A stretch of DNA of 64,000 nt from Lachnospiraceae bacterium. GTDB lineage: Bacteria > Bacillota > Clostridia > Lachnospirales > Lachnospiraceae. The position numbers were made by a program, and so were the translations under genes. Where the stretch lies: the NCBI GenBank assembly GCA_024690205.1, contig JAILCX010000004.1:1-64000 (forward strand), in the 5' to 3' direction. Below the pieces are notes generated by a model that did no database searches, was not told the origin of the DNA, and was given only the letters and a program-made list of their open reading frames with translations. Below, one piece after another: positions 35,867 through 46,993 of the stretch (positions within the stretch are counted from its first letter, which is position 1; every line of letters begins with the position of its first letter).

Positions 35867-36267
35867 GATTCTGCCTCCTTACTTTCAGCCGATCTTTTTT
35901 CTATGACTGAAGAAACTACGAGCATTCCGCCCCAGACAGCAGTGACCAGAAGAGCCATGGCTACACCGGCCGTACTCATCTCGCCCAGCATATCGGCAAC
36001 CTCCCCGTTCTTTACAGCGGTAAGGAAAGGGAATGTAGGGATAACCTCTCCATGCCATACGTGCTCAAAAGCAAGCAGTGCGCTTCCTCCCCAAAGCATG
36101 TTGTTAAGCCATCCGAGTTTTGTCGAAAACCTAACCTTGCCGTTTTCGTTCAAAGGCGCTGTTTCAGTTGAGGTTTTTCCTTCAGCTTCCTTTTCTTTCT
36201 TTTTGACAACTCCCGTTACGATCGTAGTAACGATAGCTTCCGTTCCAGGTACGATAAAACATGCCAT
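35863..36267 (-). CDS. Small membrane protein A of a pair
   Basis: 134 residues, family not recognised. The N-terminal helix begins MACFIVPGTEAIVTTIVTGVV; a hydrophilic Glu/Lys-rich linker follows, then a helix MLWGGSALLAFEHVWHGE with two His and two Glu, and a third helix near the C-terminus (AGVAMALLVTAVWGGMLVV). GGGAGAATG lies upstream of the ATG. The first gene of a minus-strand run through larB, larC, the aldo/keto reductase, mnmA and cysE. Conserved His and Glu inside a helix could bind a metal or cofactor. Confidence 0.8.
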   Translation of the reverse strand: MACFIVPGTEAIVTTIVTGVVKKKEKEAEGKTSTETAPLNENGKVRFSTKLGWLNNMLWGGSALLAFEHVWHGEVIPTFPFLTAVKNGEVADMLGEMSTAGVAMALLVTAVWGGMLVVSSVIEKRSAESKEAES

Positions 36268-36352
36268 AATTTCATTCTCCCTTTTATTATTTTTTTACGT
36301 TTTTGCTCTGCATAAACGCTGTTACCTAAAAGATTAACATCACACCTTCTTT

Positions 36353-36383
36353 GACACTACTCAAAATTTGTCATAATAGTGTC
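36353..36383. promoter_or_regulatory. GACACTA-N17-TAGTGTC inverted repeat
   Basis: A perfect 7-bp inverted repeat between the HD-GYP stop and membrane protein A. On the plus strand it also contains TTGACA-N17-TAATAG, which would drive transcription antisense to the HD-GYP gene. On the minus strand it precedes the membrane pair. It may be an operator, a weak stem-loop or both. Confidence 0.4.
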
Positions 36384-36384
36384 A

Positions 36385-38757
36385 TTATCTGATCCTTATA
36401 TCAGTAAGTGCGACCTGATCTCCCGTTATTGCTACACATATCTCCTCGGATCCGCCATTAACGGTCGTGGCATTTTCAAAGTATACTCCGAGGTTGTCGG
36501 AAACAATTGTAACTGTATTACCCTTTTTCTTTATCTCAATATCACACTCCACGCCCGAACGGAGCTTTTCCTTCCATGTTTCCCAGCCGGGGAAATCACT
36601 CTTTTTCTTCATCGTAAAGCTGTTATGGGCGTATTCGTTTCTGATATTACTTTCGCCGTTTAACTTTACCATTGCGTACTCGCGGTAGTTTGCACCGTTT
36701 ACCTTATTGTCATCCGAACTGAATAAAACAAAATACGGACAATGCCATACCAAAGCGGCAGCGGGCAGTGTCATCGCATGCATCCTTAAGTGCATGCCGT
36801 CTTTAACGGGGATACCTTCCGTGTATACAGCGCGCGGTCCGTCGATCTGGATGTTCGGTATATCCGATTCAAGACGGTCAGTATAGATTATCTCATCCGC
36901 AATCCTCGGGATCTCGCCTTTGCCTATCTTTTTATCAGATACATCAATGCTGATGCCGGTAATGAGGCAGTTTTCTCCGGTAAGACCGATGTATGCAGAC
37001 TTTGATTTATCGGGCAGCGCCACTATAAGTTCGACCGTATTATCAAAGCTTTCAAGAATGAGCTTTAAGTGATCCTCGTATCTTGCGGCTATGATATCGT
37101 AACTGTTCTTGCCGCTTTCCTTATCTTTTTTGCGGTAGGAATGGATGCTGGTATCGACCTCCATATTCCTTGCACCCGTGCATATGATATGTCCGTCAAA
37201 CCACACTTCGCCAAACTCGAGATAATGGTATTGTTCGATCGTATTATGATGGTTATGCACCCGTCTGTCATATGAATCGAACAATATGATCGAAGGCTCG
37301 GAAAATACATCTTCGGATTCTTCTATGGGCTCACACTCAAAATGTATCCTCGTGTAATTCCTGTCCGTATCTATGCCCTGGGAAATGGAATCCCTGTACT
37401 TTGTACAGCGAAGTTCGGTCCCAACTTTTTCAACCGTTTCTTCGTAATCATTTTTGATCGTTGAATCCATAATCCTGACAAGGATGTCAGAATATACCGG
37501 ATCGTATTTCGATCCTGCTTCTTTTATGAATTCTTCCCTTACAACGAAATCAGGCAGGGCTTCCCTGTATGCGGTCTTTGTCGTCAGTTTGTCATATGCA
37601 TCGGCAACGGCTATGATCCTTGAGATCTCGGGTATTTCAGTGCCCTTTAACCCTTCGGGATAACCTGTTCCGTCATAGTTTTCGCACGAATATTTAACGC
37701 TTTGACTAAGATATGGGAACTCTTTTATATTGGTCAGGATCTCGCTGCTGATTTCAGGCTGTTTCCTTATCATCCGGCGTTCTTCATCGGACAGTCTGTC
37801 CTCTTTTCCGAAAAGATCGTTTGGAAGGACAACCTTTCCGACATCATGAAAGAGTGCCGCATAATAAACCCTGTCACTTTCTTCATCATCCATACCGTTT
37901 TCGGATGCCAGTTTCCTTGCAAGGTTTGCAACCCTTTTAGAGTGTCCCTCGAGATAATCACTCTTTTTTTCGACGGCTGCTGTGAAAGCGCTCGCAGTCT
38001 GGTCGTAAATTCTCCTTATGCTCTTTCTTTCCTTTTTGAGGCTGTCCATCTCATACCGGTGAACTCTTTCCACCTCATCATTGATATCAAGATACGTGAA
38101 AAGATAAAGCAGGATGGAAACGATGACCATGACCATATTCACTATGGAAATACCATAAGCAAATATCTGGATTATACCGGCTACAATGGGACCGAAGATA
38201 TAAAGCGTAAGCGCCAGCAAAATGATCGGCCTGAATTTCATCTTGTTTTTTATGATGACCGTATACTGGATCACGGGGCAGATAACGGGGATGATATAAG
38301 CTATCAAAAATCCGGGGCCTCTTTGATAAACATTCGACGCATCAAAGGAATAATAAAGCCCGGTAAAGTGTGCTATGACCGCAAGCAGCATTCCTATTAT
38401 CGATAAAGCTCCCGTCACGATAAGGCGCGTCGGAACACGGTCATATATCCTTTCGCTTATCATCATGTTTGAAAGATAGGCATTTAAAGAAAAAACTATC
38501 CCCGATGTAAGGAAAAAGACCATGAAATTTGAAAACCTTACCCAGAAATATCCGTCAGGACTTACATCTCCCGCATAGATATAAGCCATACGGTCAAAAT
38601 ACAAAAGGAAGGTTGACATGAATTCCATCAGCATAAGACTCCACTTGCTCTTTAGAGGTATGAACCTCGTAAAGAAAAGCAGCACGCCAATGGTGGCCGA
38701 GATCACGCAAAGCACGAACATGATGTTTAATTGGTGTACTCTGATCAATTCAAACAC
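36385..38757 (-). CDS. Membrane HD-GYP-like protein with altered metal site and C-terminal extension
   Basis: 790 residues. Seven or eight helices fill about 1-225, an HD-GYP domain about 255-430, then 360 residues of beta-rich sequence I do not recognise, ending in a concanavalin- or galactose-binding-like pattern. HSKRVANLA and LFHDVGKV are present, but the canonical KxH is KQP and the HHE before DGxGYP is SCE. At least two or three metal ligands are missing, so c-di-GMP hydrolysis is doubtful and a binding or scaffolding role is possible. The GTG start sits 6 bp behind the hybrid kinase stop, whose AAGGAGTAA doubles as ribosome binding site. Confidence 0.83.
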   Translation of the reverse strand: MFELIRVHQLNIMFVLCVISATIGVLLFFTRFIPLKSKWSLMLMEFMSTFLLYFDRMAYIYAGDVSPDGYFWVRFSNFMVFFLTSGIVFSLNAYLSNMMISERIYDRVPTRLIVTGALSIIGMLLAVIAHFTGLYYSFDASNVYQRGPGFLIAYIIPVICPVIQYTVIIKNKMKFRPIILLALTLYIFGPIVAGIIQIFAYGISIVNMVMVIVSILLYLFTYLDINDEVERVHRYEMDSLKKERKSIRRIYDQTASAFTAAVEKKSDYLEGHSKRVANLARKLASENGMDDEESDRVYYAALFHDVGKVVLPNDLFGKEDRLSDEERRMIRKQPEISSEILTNIKEFPYLSQSVKYSCENYDGTGYPEGLKGTEIPEISRIIAVADAYDKLTTKTAYREALPDFVVREEFIKEAGSKYDPVYSDILVRIMDSTIKNDYEETVEKVGTELRCTKYRDSISQGIDTDRNYTRIHFECEPIEESEDVFSEPSIILFDSYDRRVHNHHNTIEQYHYLEFGEVWFDGHIICTGARNMEVDTSIHSYRKKDKESGKNSYDIIAARYEDHLKLILESFDNTVELIVALPDKSKSAYIGLTGENCLITGISIDVSDKKIGKGEIPRIADEIIYTDRLESDIPNIQIDGPRAVYTEGIPVKDGMHLRMHAMTLPAAALVWHCPYFVLFSSDDNKVNGANYREYAMVKLNGESNIRNEYAHNSFTMKKKSDFPGWETWKEKLRSGVECDIEIKKKGNTVTIVSDNLGVYFENATTVNGGSEEICVAITGDQVALTDIRIR

Positions 38758-38763
38758 GTACGT

Positions 38764-41700
38764 TTACTCCTTTATCAGCTCTTCCATTGCATCCCAGTCA
38801 AATTTCTTAAGCAGTTTTCCGATCTCACTCATCATTTTTGCATCTTCTTCGGGAAGTTTATATTCGTTCAGCTGACCGATTATCATCTCTACCGAATCGT
38901 AATCCATCTGCGGTATGAGTTCACGGAGTGAATCATACGCATCCTTTAACATGTCATCAGGCACAGGCTCCTTATCGGAATCATCCTCAGATCCCTTCCT
39001 TATCTCTTCCAGTCGTCCGAGTCTGTCTTTATATGCGATATAATCATCGAGCATCTTCTTTGTGTGCGCATCGATGAAAGCTTTATCCGCGCGGTTACCT
39101 GCATCTTCAAGCTGTGCGCAAAGTTCGGAAAGTTCCGATGCTCCGACTATCCTTGCGGATGTCTTTAATGAGTGAACCTTTATCGTATAAAGACGTATAT
39201 TGTCGCTTTCGTATGCGTCAATTATAACCTTTATGTTTTCATCTATGGTGTCATAGAAATTATTTACTGAAAGAAGGAATCCGGATATGCCGCCCGAATG
39301 TTTGATTCCCTCGGGCACATTAAGACCTTCGGTCTCATATATCCAGAGCATATCATCGGGAAGTTCCTCAAGGTCTGTTACGGCATCTTCTTCAGTAGCG
39401 GTCATCATCATCTCGGGAGGAAGGTGAGCCATGATCGTCTTCTCCAAAAGCTCACTTTCAATGGGCTTTGCAAGATATCCGTTAAAGCCCTTATCAAGAT
39501 AGAATTGCTCACCTGCGGATGAATTTGCGGTTAGCGCATACACGGGAAGATCGGGGTGGTCTTTCCTTATCCTTGCGACAGTCTCCACTCCGTCCATGCC
39601 CGGCATCATATGATCCAGGAATACGATATTGAAGTTGGTGCCCCTTATCTTTTCAAGACACTCTTCTCCGCTTGATGCGGTAGTGACAAATACTCTCGTA
39701 GCCTTCAATAATCCCTTTATGACGTTAAGGTTCATCGGGTTATCATCAACGACAAGGACATCCGCATCGGGTGCGATAAACTTGGGAACATAAGGACCCT
39801 TTGCCGCACTGTCATCGTGCTCGGTAAATATTCCGATCGGGTTTTCATCAACTACTCTTTGCTTAACCTTTAATATGAACTCGGATCCTTCTCCGTACAC
39901 ACTCTCACATGTGAGCGTTCCTCCCATGAGTTCGGCAAATCTCCTTGAGATATCAAGCCCCAATCCCGTGCCCTGGATACCGCTGTTCTTTTCTTCATCA
40001 AGTCTTTCATAAGCGGTAAAGAGCTTTTCCATATCCTCCTGTCTGACACCTATACCGGTATCCTTGACTGAGAATGAAACATCTATGATATCTTCGTTGC
40101 GTTCATCAAGTGAAACACTTAATACAAAGCCCCCGACCTCGGTATATTTGACCGCGTTGGTAAGAAGGTTTAAAACTATCTGCTTTATCTTTCCCATGTC
40201 TCCGTAAAGACGTTTGGGAAGGATCTCATCAACATTCACATCGAAGGTCAGTTCTTTTTGCGTACTCCTGACCCTGATCATCGAAACGATGGATCTTAGC
40301 ATATCCTGAACATCGTATTCCTGTTCTACAAGATGCATCTTGCCGGATTCGATCTTTGACATATCAAGAAGGTCATTAATAAGTCCGAGCAGCGTCTCCG
40401 AAGCATTCCTTATATCAAGGGCATAATTGACCGTGGACATGAAATAGCTCTTCGGAACGCCCGTTGGATCTTCTCTTAGGATCATCTCATCCATACCCAT
40501 TATCGTGTTTATGGGTGTACGTATCTCATGTGACATGTTCGCAAGGAATCTTGACTTTGCGGTATTTGCGCGCTCGGCTTCTTCTTTGGCCTGACTTATC
40601 TCGTCGTACTGTCTTCTTATGACGGTCGACTTCATGACACGCCATACGATAAAGCCGACCAGAAGCGCTATAAGCGTTACGATCAGTATCTTTACGATAA
40701 GCAGCTCGGCAAATCTCGGTTTTTTGGTGATCATAAAGACATCATCAGACATAACTTCCGAGCCGTTATCCGAAAGGACCTGGACATGAAGCTTGTAATC
40801 ACCGTAGGCAAGTCCCGTATATTCCAGTGATGAAAGTCTGCTCCTTCTATCGGTTATTCCGTTATCACCGCTTCCTTCAAGGAATACCCTGGTCATCGGA
40901 TCAGAGTTTGTGTAATCCATGATGGATGCTTTTAAGCTTATTCTTCCGTTGGTTCCGGGCAGAACAAATACTCCCTTTTCGTTCGGGAATATCCTTTCAT
41001 CGTCGCAGTAAACGGAATCAAGCGCCACCTTGATCATCGACTTCTGCTCATAATAATCTTCAACATTGACCCTGGCTACGCCTTCTCTTCCCGAAAGATA
41101 AAGGTTGCCCTGATCGTCCAATACACTGTATGAATTTGAAGTGATCGAGTACGGAAGTCCATTGGCTATGGTAAATAACCTGTAATCGTCAACATTATCC
41201 GCTATCATCTTTTCCGCATCCACGGAATAGATTCCGTAAGATGAGAGGAACCAGATGCTCCCGGCCCTGTCAAAATATAGATCGTAATTGTTATTGTAAG
41301 GGAATGAAGAAACTTCGGTTATGACTCCATCCTTTAAATACTCTATCGAGTTTGACGTAACGATCCAGATGACCCCTCTTTCATCGTCTCTTACAAGACG
41401 CATTACGACATCACTTGTAAGTCCCTCGTCGCGTCCTATCCTCTTTATATCCGAGCCGTCTATAACGTATATGCCATCACCGTCGGATCCGGCATATATC
41501 TTTCCTTCATCATCCTGTACGAGGGTCAGAAATACCGAGTTCTTTATTCCGTCTTCCACTCCTACGGTCTTTATGATCTTTCCGTCTTTTATTATCGCAA
41601 GGCCGCCGTTTGTCCCTGCAAGAACGCTTCCGTCATTTGCCATGACAGTACAGCGGACTTCGTTATCGGGCATGCCGTTTTCGACTGTATAAGAGGTGAT

Positions 41701-43020
41701 CTCACCATCAGGCGACATGCAGACTAGTCCTTTTCCTTCGGTAAAGGTCGATACCCAGATATTCTTATTGTCATCCTGCATTACGCAGCGTATCCTTACA
41801 TCCTTAAGGAACGCCGTAAGCACGTTGGACTGTGCGATCCCGTTACCGTTTAATATCCTCAGGCCCTTGTCCGTTCCGATGTAAAGAAGATCATCGCATA
41901 TGCTCACGGCATTGGTAACGGACTTTGGAAGTCCGGCCTTCCCGGAAAGGTCCACAAAGTTGTTGGTCACTATCTTCATCACGCCCTGAGTGGATGAAGC
42001 GGCCCATATATTTCCCTGATAATCCGAAGTCGTCATTTCGATGGCGCTGTTCATCGGGATGTTTTCTACTTTATTAAACCGTTCCTTTTCATCAAGATAA
42101 CCGATGATCGTTGTGGATGATATCCAGACCCTTCCGCAGTCATAGCTCATCCAGTGAACATCGCTCAGCGGATTTACCTTTATCTCATCCATCTTTGATG
42201 CATCATCACCGAATCTTCCGTGATAGATCACATCTGATTCGGTTCCGAGATATACGTATCCGGGTGTTACCCTGTCCGCCAGGATCGTCGTTATCTTACC
42301 TGTCTTTAATTCATCGCTTTCATATATCTGCGTGATCCTGCATTCATCTATTGCAAAGATGACTCCGCTCTTTGTCTGTCCGTATACGCGCCCGTTTGAA
42401 TCACTGTCAAGTCTTAAGACTCTGTCATCGTCTATCCTTTCATCCGAGAGAATGCGTATCGTTCCTTCCATGTCCGCATAGCAGACCCCGGCAGTCGTTC
42501 CGATAAATACGTTGCCTTTATCATCTTCCGCAAATACACGGATCGAGGATGAAGGAAGCCCGTCTTTGTATGTGTAATGTCTTGTCGAATCCTTGTCTAT
42601 GACAACGACACCGTTATCATTTGTTCCTACCCAGATACGTCCCATACGGTCTTCATAAAGACCTCTTCCGCTCGTCAGTCCTTCAGAAGTATCAAGTCGT
42701 TCGAACGCGGATCCGTTATAGCGGAAGATACCGCTGTATCCTCCGACCCAAATATGGCCTTCTTTAGAACCGAGGATGAAATTTGCATCGGAAGTAGGCA
42801 GAGCATTCGTTGCATCATATATCTGGCAGGTGTATCCCGTCTGGGGTATCTGTCCGGTTATCGCATAGCCTCCCCCTGCTTTTATCTCCTCTTTTTCATC
42901 CACTTTGTCCACGGCAAAGGCAGTTTTTGCCGGGATAAAAAAGGACACAAAAACCAGAAGCGCAAGTGCGCCTGTAAACACTTTCTTCCATATGTGATTT
43001 TTGAAAACAGATTGCTTCAT
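38764..43020 (-). CDS. Hybrid histidine kinase with extracellular beta-propeller sensor
   Basis: About 1418 residues. Signal or anchor helix (1-36), then two-component-regulator propeller repeats (about 40-670, many GRIWVGT or GNIWAAS-like turns), a Y_Y_Y domain, one transmembrane helix (about 775-795), a HisKA domain with phospho-His in [11 protein letters not shown], a HATPase, a REC domain ([10 protein letters not shown], phospho-Asp in [11 protein letters not shown]) and an Hpt domain ([13 protein letters not shown]). It resembles the hybrid two-component systems of Bacteroides but ends in Hpt instead of an AraC domain. The start at MKQSVFK has AGGATG about 8 nt upstream; an ATG 12 nt earlier overlaps the previous stop and lacks one. 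Confidence 0.92.
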   Translation of the reverse strand: MKQSVFKNHIWKKVFTGALALLVFVSFFIPAKTAFAVDKVDEKEEIKAGGGYAITGQIPQTGYTCQIYDATNALPTSDANFILGSKEGHIWVGGYSGIFRYNGSAFERLDTSEGLTSGRGLYEDRMGRIWVGTNDNGVVVIDKDSTRHYTYKDGLPSSSIRVFAEDDKGNVFIGTTAGVCYADMEGTIRILSDERIDDDRVLRLDSDSNGRVYGQTKSGVIFAIDECRITQIYESDELKTGKITTILADRVTPGYVYLGTESDVIYHGRFGDDASKMDEIKVNPLSDVHWMSYDCGRVWISSTTIIGYLDEKERFNKVENIPMNSAIEMTTSDYQGNIWAASSTQGVMKIVTNNFVDLSGKAGLPKSVTNAVSICDDLLYIGTDKGLRILNGNGIAQSNVLTAFLKDVRIRCVMQDDNKNIWVSTFTEGKGLVCMSPDGEITSYTVENGMPDNEVRCTVMANDGSVLAGTNGGLAIIKDGKIIKTVGVEDGIKNSVFLTLVQDDEGKIYAGSDGDGIYVIDGSDIKRIGRDEGLTSDVVMRLVRDDERGVIWIVTSNSIEYLKDGVITEVSSFPYNNNYDLYFDRAGSIWFLSSYGIYSVDAEKMIADNVDDYRLFTIANGLPYSITSNSYSVLDDQGNLYLSGREGVARVNVEDYYEQKSMIKVALDSVYCDDERIFPNEKGVFVLPGTNGRISLKASIMDYTNSDPMTRVFLEGSGDNGITDRRSRLSSLEYTGLAYGDYKLHVQVLSDNGSEVMSDDVFMITKKPRFAELLIVKILIVTLIALLVGFIVWRVMKSTVIRRQYDEISQAKEEAERANTAKSRFLANMSHEIRTPINTIMGMDEMILREDPTGVPKSYFMSTVNYALDIRNASETLLGLINDLLDMSKIESGKMHLVEQEYDVQDMLRSIVSMIRVRSTQKELTFDVNVDEILPKRLYGDMGKIKQIVLNLLTNAVKYTEVGGFVLSVSLDERNEDIIDVSFSVKDTGIGVRQEDMEKLFTAYERLDEEKNSGIQGTGLGLDISRRFAELMGGTLTCESVYGEGSEFILKVKQRVVDENPIGIFTEHDDSAAKGPYVPKFIAPDADVLVVDDNPMNLNVIKGLLKATRVFVTTASSGEECLEKIRGTNFNIVFLDHMMPGMDGVETVARIRKDHPDLPVYALTANSSAGEQFYLDKGFNGYLAKPIESELLEKTIMAHLPPEMMMTATEEDAVTDLEELPDDMLWIYETEGLNVPEGIKHSGGISGFLLSVNNFYDTIDENIKVIIDAYESDNIRLYTIKVHSLKTSARIVGASELSELCAQLEDAGNRADKAFIDAHTKKMLDDYIAYKDRLGRLEEIRKGSEDDSDKEPVPDDMLKDAYDSLRELIPQMDYDSVEMIIGQLNEYKLPEEDAKMMSEIGKLLKKFDWDAMEELIKE

Positions 43021-43024
43021 AAAA

Positions 43025-45166
43025 CTATGCATCCTGGTTATATTTCTTTAAGATGACCTTTACTTCAGGAAGTGATTCCATAAATACTTCTATACACTTG
43101 GGATCGAACTGCGTTCCCGAACCTTCATTCATGATCTCAAGTGCTTTTTCAAGAGGGAAAGCCGGCTTGTAGATACGCGGGGATGTGAGCGCATCAAAAA
43201 CATCGGCAACCGACATAATACGTGCCGAAAGAGGAATGACTTCTCCGTGAAGTGCTTCCGGATATCCTTTGCCGTCCCAGCGCTCGTGGTGATATGCCGC
43301 CATGTTCCTTGCTTCTTTTAAGTAGTTTTCACCCTTTATGGTACTTATGGCGTTTTCCATGATCTTTTTGCCGACGATCGTATGGGTTTTCATTATCTCG
43401 TATTCTTCGGGAGAAAGCTTACCGGGTTTATTTAATATACCGTCCGGAATGTTTATCTTTCCGACATCGTGAAGCGGCGCACTCCTTACGACATCCGAAA
43501 TGAACTTGGGCGTGATCTTTTCGGTATAATAGCCTTTTTTAAGCAGTCCTTCGACTATGATCTTTACATATGCCGCAGTCTTTTGAATGTGGGCTCCCGT
43601 GTCGGAGTCCCTGTTTTCGACCATGTCCGCCATCGTGATGATGAGTCCGTCCTGCATACGCGCCGTTGAGTCTGAAAGGCGTCTTATGTCACGCATCTGT
43701 TCAGCCTGATGGATCGTCATATCACATATCGCTTCGTAAAGCTTTTCGGTCTCATCTCCCGTGTGGATGTCAAGCGACCTTATGCTTTTGACATTGTTAT
43801 CAAGTTTTTCCTGATCCTCGGCATCCATCGTAAAATGATCGACACAGTAGGCCATGCTCATGATCGGGTAGGATGAATAGATACCCGTCATCCAAAGCGC
43901 AAAGGCTATTACAAGGATCAATATACCAAGACTCATAAGTACCGTCTTTAAGAGGAATTCCTTTAGGAAAAGATTAAGATATTCAACCGAAACATCGGCA
44001 CAGACATAGCATACCGTCCGTCCTCCTCTGTTTCGCAAAGGATAATAGACCGAAATAAGCCATCCCCACGAATCGTTTGATTCTATGGGATCAAGTTCCG
44101 CTCCGGCCTTAAGGTCATCAAGATGATCCGCAAACGCATCCTCGTACGGTACGATCACCCCGGGAGTATATGCCTCTTCGGACTGGTCATCACCTTCCAT
44201 ATCAAATACGAATCTGAATCCGTCTTCTTCGGCAACTCCGACATACAGATATTTGATATTGGAAGAATTTCTAAGAATGTTATTAAGGCTTCCGTATGTT
44301 TCCCTGTATCCCTGAGCATCCCTTCCTTTTTCAAGAAAAGATTCGATCCTGTCCGGATCTATGGTTCCTGCTGCCATATGCACGGTATTCCATGCTTCCA
44401 GGGTTCTTTCCTCACGGATATTGTTAAAATACAGCCTTATAAGTATCCCGCCTATTGAAATGACCATCACCACCGCGATGAACGAAACCGTAAATATCAT
44501 CCTGAAACGGACGGAATTCCTGATACCCTTGCTCCATTCCCTTATAGATCTTCTTTCATCTTTTGAAAGCGGTCTTTGCTGCCACGCTCCCTGATCGATC
44601 TTTCGGGCTTTTTCAGCAGGGATCAAATGAAGTCCTGCGCAAGCTGCGGCAGTCGTAATTCCCTTATCTATGATGTTAAGGATGAGATTTACCATAAAGA
44701 ACGTTATGACGGGATTAAGTCCGCTTGCCGAAACAAAGCCGTCCACCATCGATCCGATGAGAGGATTCTGCGGTTTCCCGAAAAGACCCCACTGGACATA
44801 AGTGCTGAGCGTTCCGCACACAAAGCTTATGAGCAGGATAAAATATATGACATTTTTGAGTTTTTTGAATGATCTTCTGTGGAAAAATAAAGACGCAAGA
44901 AGTGCGATGATCGCATTTATGAATGCAAAATAAAAAGAATAGCCGTTAAACAACGTGCAGAACGCATTTGTCAAAACTGCCGTCAGTATTCCGGGAAAAT
45001 ATCCGCCAAGAGCGGAAACAATGATCGTTCCTATCGTATCAAGGAACATGGGCAGGCCAAACCTGTGAAGTAAAAATGACAACAGCACATTGACCGTAAT
45101 CCCAATCACTATTGTCACTATCCTGAGTCTTGCTCCCTGATCTCTTTTATATGAAAAACTCTTCAC
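43025..45166 (-). CDS. HD-GYP domain protein with ECF-S/MASE-like membrane region
   Basis: 713 residues. Helices at about 15-190 resemble an ECF transporter S component or related sensory membrane domain; a second membrane-flanked extracytoplasmic sensor covers about 220-440 with a Cache-like feel. The C-terminal HD-GYP domain (about 510-700) is intact: [37 protein letters not shown]. It should hydrolyse c-di-GMP. The start is GTG with GAGGAA 7 nt upstream. It is the first of three coupled signalling genes; a TATAAT stands near 45196 on the minus strand. Confidence 0.9.
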   Translation of the reverse strand: MKSFSYKRDQGARLRIVTIVIGITVNVLLSFLLHRFGLPMFLDTIGTIIVSALGGYFPGILTAVLTNAFCTLFNGYSFYFAFINAIIALLASLFFHRRSFKKLKNVIYFILLISFVCGTLSTYVQWGLFGKPQNPLIGSMVDGFVSASGLNPVITFFMVNLILNIIDKGITTAAACAGLHLIPAEKARKIDQGAWQQRPLSKDERRSIREWSKGIRNSVRFRMIFTVSFIAVVMVISIGGILIRLYFNNIREERTLEAWNTVHMAAGTIDPDRIESFLEKGRDAQGYRETYGSLNNILRNSSNIKYLYVGVAEEDGFRFVFDMEGDDQSEEAYTPGVIVPYEDAFADHLDDLKAGAELDPIESNDSWGWLISVYYPLRNRGGRTVCYVCADVSVEYLNLFLKEFLLKTVLMSLGILILVIAFALWMTGIYSSYPIMSMAYCVDHFTMDAEDQEKLDNNVKSIRSLDIHTGDETEKLYEAICDMTIHQAEQMRDIRRLSDSTARMQDGLIITMADMVENRDSDTGAHIQKTAAYVKIIVEGLLKKGYYTEKITPKFISDVVRSAPLHDVGKINIPDGILNKPGKLSPEEYEIMKTHTIVGKKIMENAISTIKGENYLKEARNMAAYHHERWDGKGYPEALHGEVIPLSARIMSVADVFDALTSPRIYKPAFPLEKALEIMNEGSGTQFDPKCIEVFMESLPEVKVILKKYNQDA

Positions 45167-45246
45167 GGCCGGTTCCTCGTAAGATAAAGATAAAGCCCTT
45201 ATATTATACCATAAAAGAAAAACGAATCACATTATGGATAAAATAA

Positions 45247-45272
45247 AAACGGTGCGGTCTCCCACACCGTTT
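45247..45272 (-). terminator. Terminator behind the ZIP transporter gene
   Basis: AAACGGTG pairs with CACCGTTT, with additional GG/CC pairs inside the loop, followed on the minus strand by TTTTATT. It separates the transporter from the HD-GYP operon. Confidence 0.75.
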
Positions 45273-45286
45273 ATGATCATTTAAAA

Positions 45287-46069
45287 TTATCCCAGAGCAA
45301 CATCAAGCGCCATCATGAGAGTAAATCCAAACGAGAACATGATAACTCCCAGATTCATATGCTCTCCTTCCGACATCTCGGGGATCAGCTCCTCAACAAC
45401 GACATATATCATTGCACCTGCTGCAAAGCTTAAAAGGTAAGGCATTGCCGGAACAACCAATCCTGCGGCATATATCGTAAGCAATGCACCGACAGGTTCG
45501 ACAACACCGGATAAGAATCCTTCGAAAAATGCTTTCCACTTACTTTTTCCTTCGGCACAAAGAGGCATTGAAACTATCGCTCCTTCCGGGAAGTTCTGGA
45601 TCGCGATGCCTATCGCAAGTGCCAAAACACCGCCTGCCGATATGAGCGTATTCGATGAAAGGAAGCCTGCAAAAACAACTCCGACAGCCATCCCTTCAGG
45701 AAGGTTATGCAATGTTACGGCAAGCACCATCATCGTTGACCTTTTAAGCTTTGATACCGGGCCTTCTGCTTTTACCGAATCTACATGAAGATGCGGTATG
45801 ACAGAATCAAGAAGCAAAAGGAAAAGTATGCCTGCCCAGAATCCTACAAACGCGGGAACAAATGAAAACTTACCCATTTCCTTTGACTGTTCCATCGAAG
45901 GTATGATAAGGCTCCATATTGAAGCAGCCACCATAACTCCTCCGGCAAATCCGGAAAGGGATCTTTTTACCGGACCACCGAGTTCCTTTTTCATAAAAAA
46001 GACACATGAGGCTCCCAAAGCAGTTCCGAGAAGCGGTATCAAAAGACATAGAAAAATCTGTAACGTCAT
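45287..46069 (-). CDS. ZIP-family metal transporter
   Basis: 260 residues, eight predicted helices. Helix IV carries LHNLPEGMAVGV and helix V NFPEGAIVSMPL, the two paired metal-binding motifs of ZIP zinc/iron importers; VEELIPEM follows later. The protein is close in size to GufA/ZupT types. It follows the dehydrogenase gene by 13 bp. No Zur-like site was noted. Confidence 0.9.
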   Translation of the reverse strand: MTLQIFLCLLIPLLGTALGASCVFFMKKELGGPVKRSLSGFAGGVMVAASIWSLIIPSMEQSKEMGKFSFVPAFVGFWAGILFLLLLDSVIPHLHVDSVKAEGPVSKLKRSTMMVLAVTLHNLPEGMAVGVVFAGFLSSNTLISAGGVLALAIGIAIQNFPEGAIVSMPLCAEGKSKWKAFFEGFLSGVVEPVGALLTIYAAGLVVPAMPYLLSFAAGAMIYVVVEELIPEMSEGEHMNLGVIMFSFGFTLMMALDVALG

Positions 46070-46082
46070 CGTTTAAATCCCT

Positions 46083-46856
46083 TTACATTGCGGTATAGCC
46101 GCCGTCAACCGGAAGCGCTATTCCCGTTACATATGATGAGGCCGGTGAAGAAAGGAATACGGCTGCGCTGTCGAGTTCTCCCTCGTTGCCGTATCTTTCA
46201 AGAGGTATGGCTCCTTTTGAATATTCCTTAAAGAAATCCGAATTAAGCGTCTCTTCCGTAAGAGGTGTTATAAAGTATCCCGGACAGATAGAATTGACCG
46301 TGATCCCGTATTTACCCCACTCACATGCAAGAGCTCTTGTAAGATTTACAACCCCGCCCTTTGCCGCATGATAGGGTGAAGAAGCGGCGATCTTGTTTCC
46401 GACAAGTCCGTACATCGAAGCGATGTTTATGATACGTCCGTAGTTTGCAGGAATCATTGCCTTTTTGGCAACCGATCTAGCCATCTTGAACGTTCCGAAA
46501 AGATCTATGTTCATCTCGTTTAAGAACATCTCATCGGGAACATCCTCCGCGGGAGTGATACCACCCGTTCCTGCGTTATTGATAAGTATATCGATCCTTC
46601 CGAATTCCTTTAATACCGTATCAACCGCTGCCTCGACCTCTTCGGTAGACGTTATATCGCACTTTACCGCGAGAGTCTTAACATCGTATTTTTCTTTAAT
46701 CTCTTTGGCAACCTGGTCGATGAGCTCCTTACGTCTTGCAAGAGCCACTATATTTGCTCCCCTTGCGGCCAGGGCATTTGCCATCTGAACGCCGAGTCCC
46801 GTGGAGCAGCCTGTAACAAGTGCTGCCTGTCCTTTAAGATCAAAAATATCTTTCAT
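46083..46856 (-). CDS. Short-chain dehydrogenase/reductase, KduD/gluconate 5-dehydrogenase-like
   Basis: 257 residues from MKDIFDLKGQ; an upstream in-frame extension of 53 residues is rejected because the chosen ATG follows AGGAGAAAAGGA and matches the family N-terminus. NAD(P) loop TGCSTGLG, NNAGTGG, the catalytic Ser in INIASMYG and YHAAK (Tyr, Lys) are present. The C-terminal VTGIALPVDGGYTAM is typical. Relatives oxidise or reduce 2-keto-gluconates and similar sugar acids; the substrate here is not fixed. Confidence 0.88.
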   Translation of the reverse strand: MKDIFDLKGQAALVTGCSTGLGVQMANALAARGANIVALARRKELIDQVAKEIKEKYDVKTLAVKCDITSTEEVEAAVDTVLKEFGRIDILINNAGTGGITPAEDVPDEMFLNEMNIDLFGTFKMARSVAKKAMIPANYGRIINIASMYGLVGNKIAASSPYHAAKGGVVNLTRALACEWGKYGITVNSICPGYFITPLTEETLNSDFFKEYSKGAIPLERYGNEGELDSAAVFLSSPASSYVTGIALPVDGGYTAM

Positions 46857-46940
46857 TCCTTTTCTCCTGTGTGTCTTATACAAACAATATACCCATAACA
46901 TATTAAACCACGTTCGGAACTTATTCAATATTCTTCCATG

Positions 46941-46969
46941 TTGACAAACGTGAACATTTGTTCGAAAAT
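46941..46969 (+). promoter_or_regulatory. SOS promoter with LexA box
   Basis: TTGACA (46941-46946), 17 bp, GAAAAT (46964-46969), with GAACATTTGTTC (46952-46963) in the spacer, a perfect GAAC-N4-GTTC LexA/DinR site. DNA damage should derepress the polymerase gene 25 bp downstream. Confidence 0.9.
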
Positions 46970-46993
46970 AGTTATGGATAAGGAGAGATTGAT

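Noticed and set aside
37702-38406. 234-codon plus-strand ORF
   Set aside because: Antisense to the membrane and HD region of the HD-GYP-like gene; no recognisable motif.
45167-46993. Integrase, transposase or attachment sites around the ZIP, dehydrogenase and polymerase genes
   Set aside because: No transposase or integrase motif and no flanking direct repeats were found, so no mobile element can be claimed.
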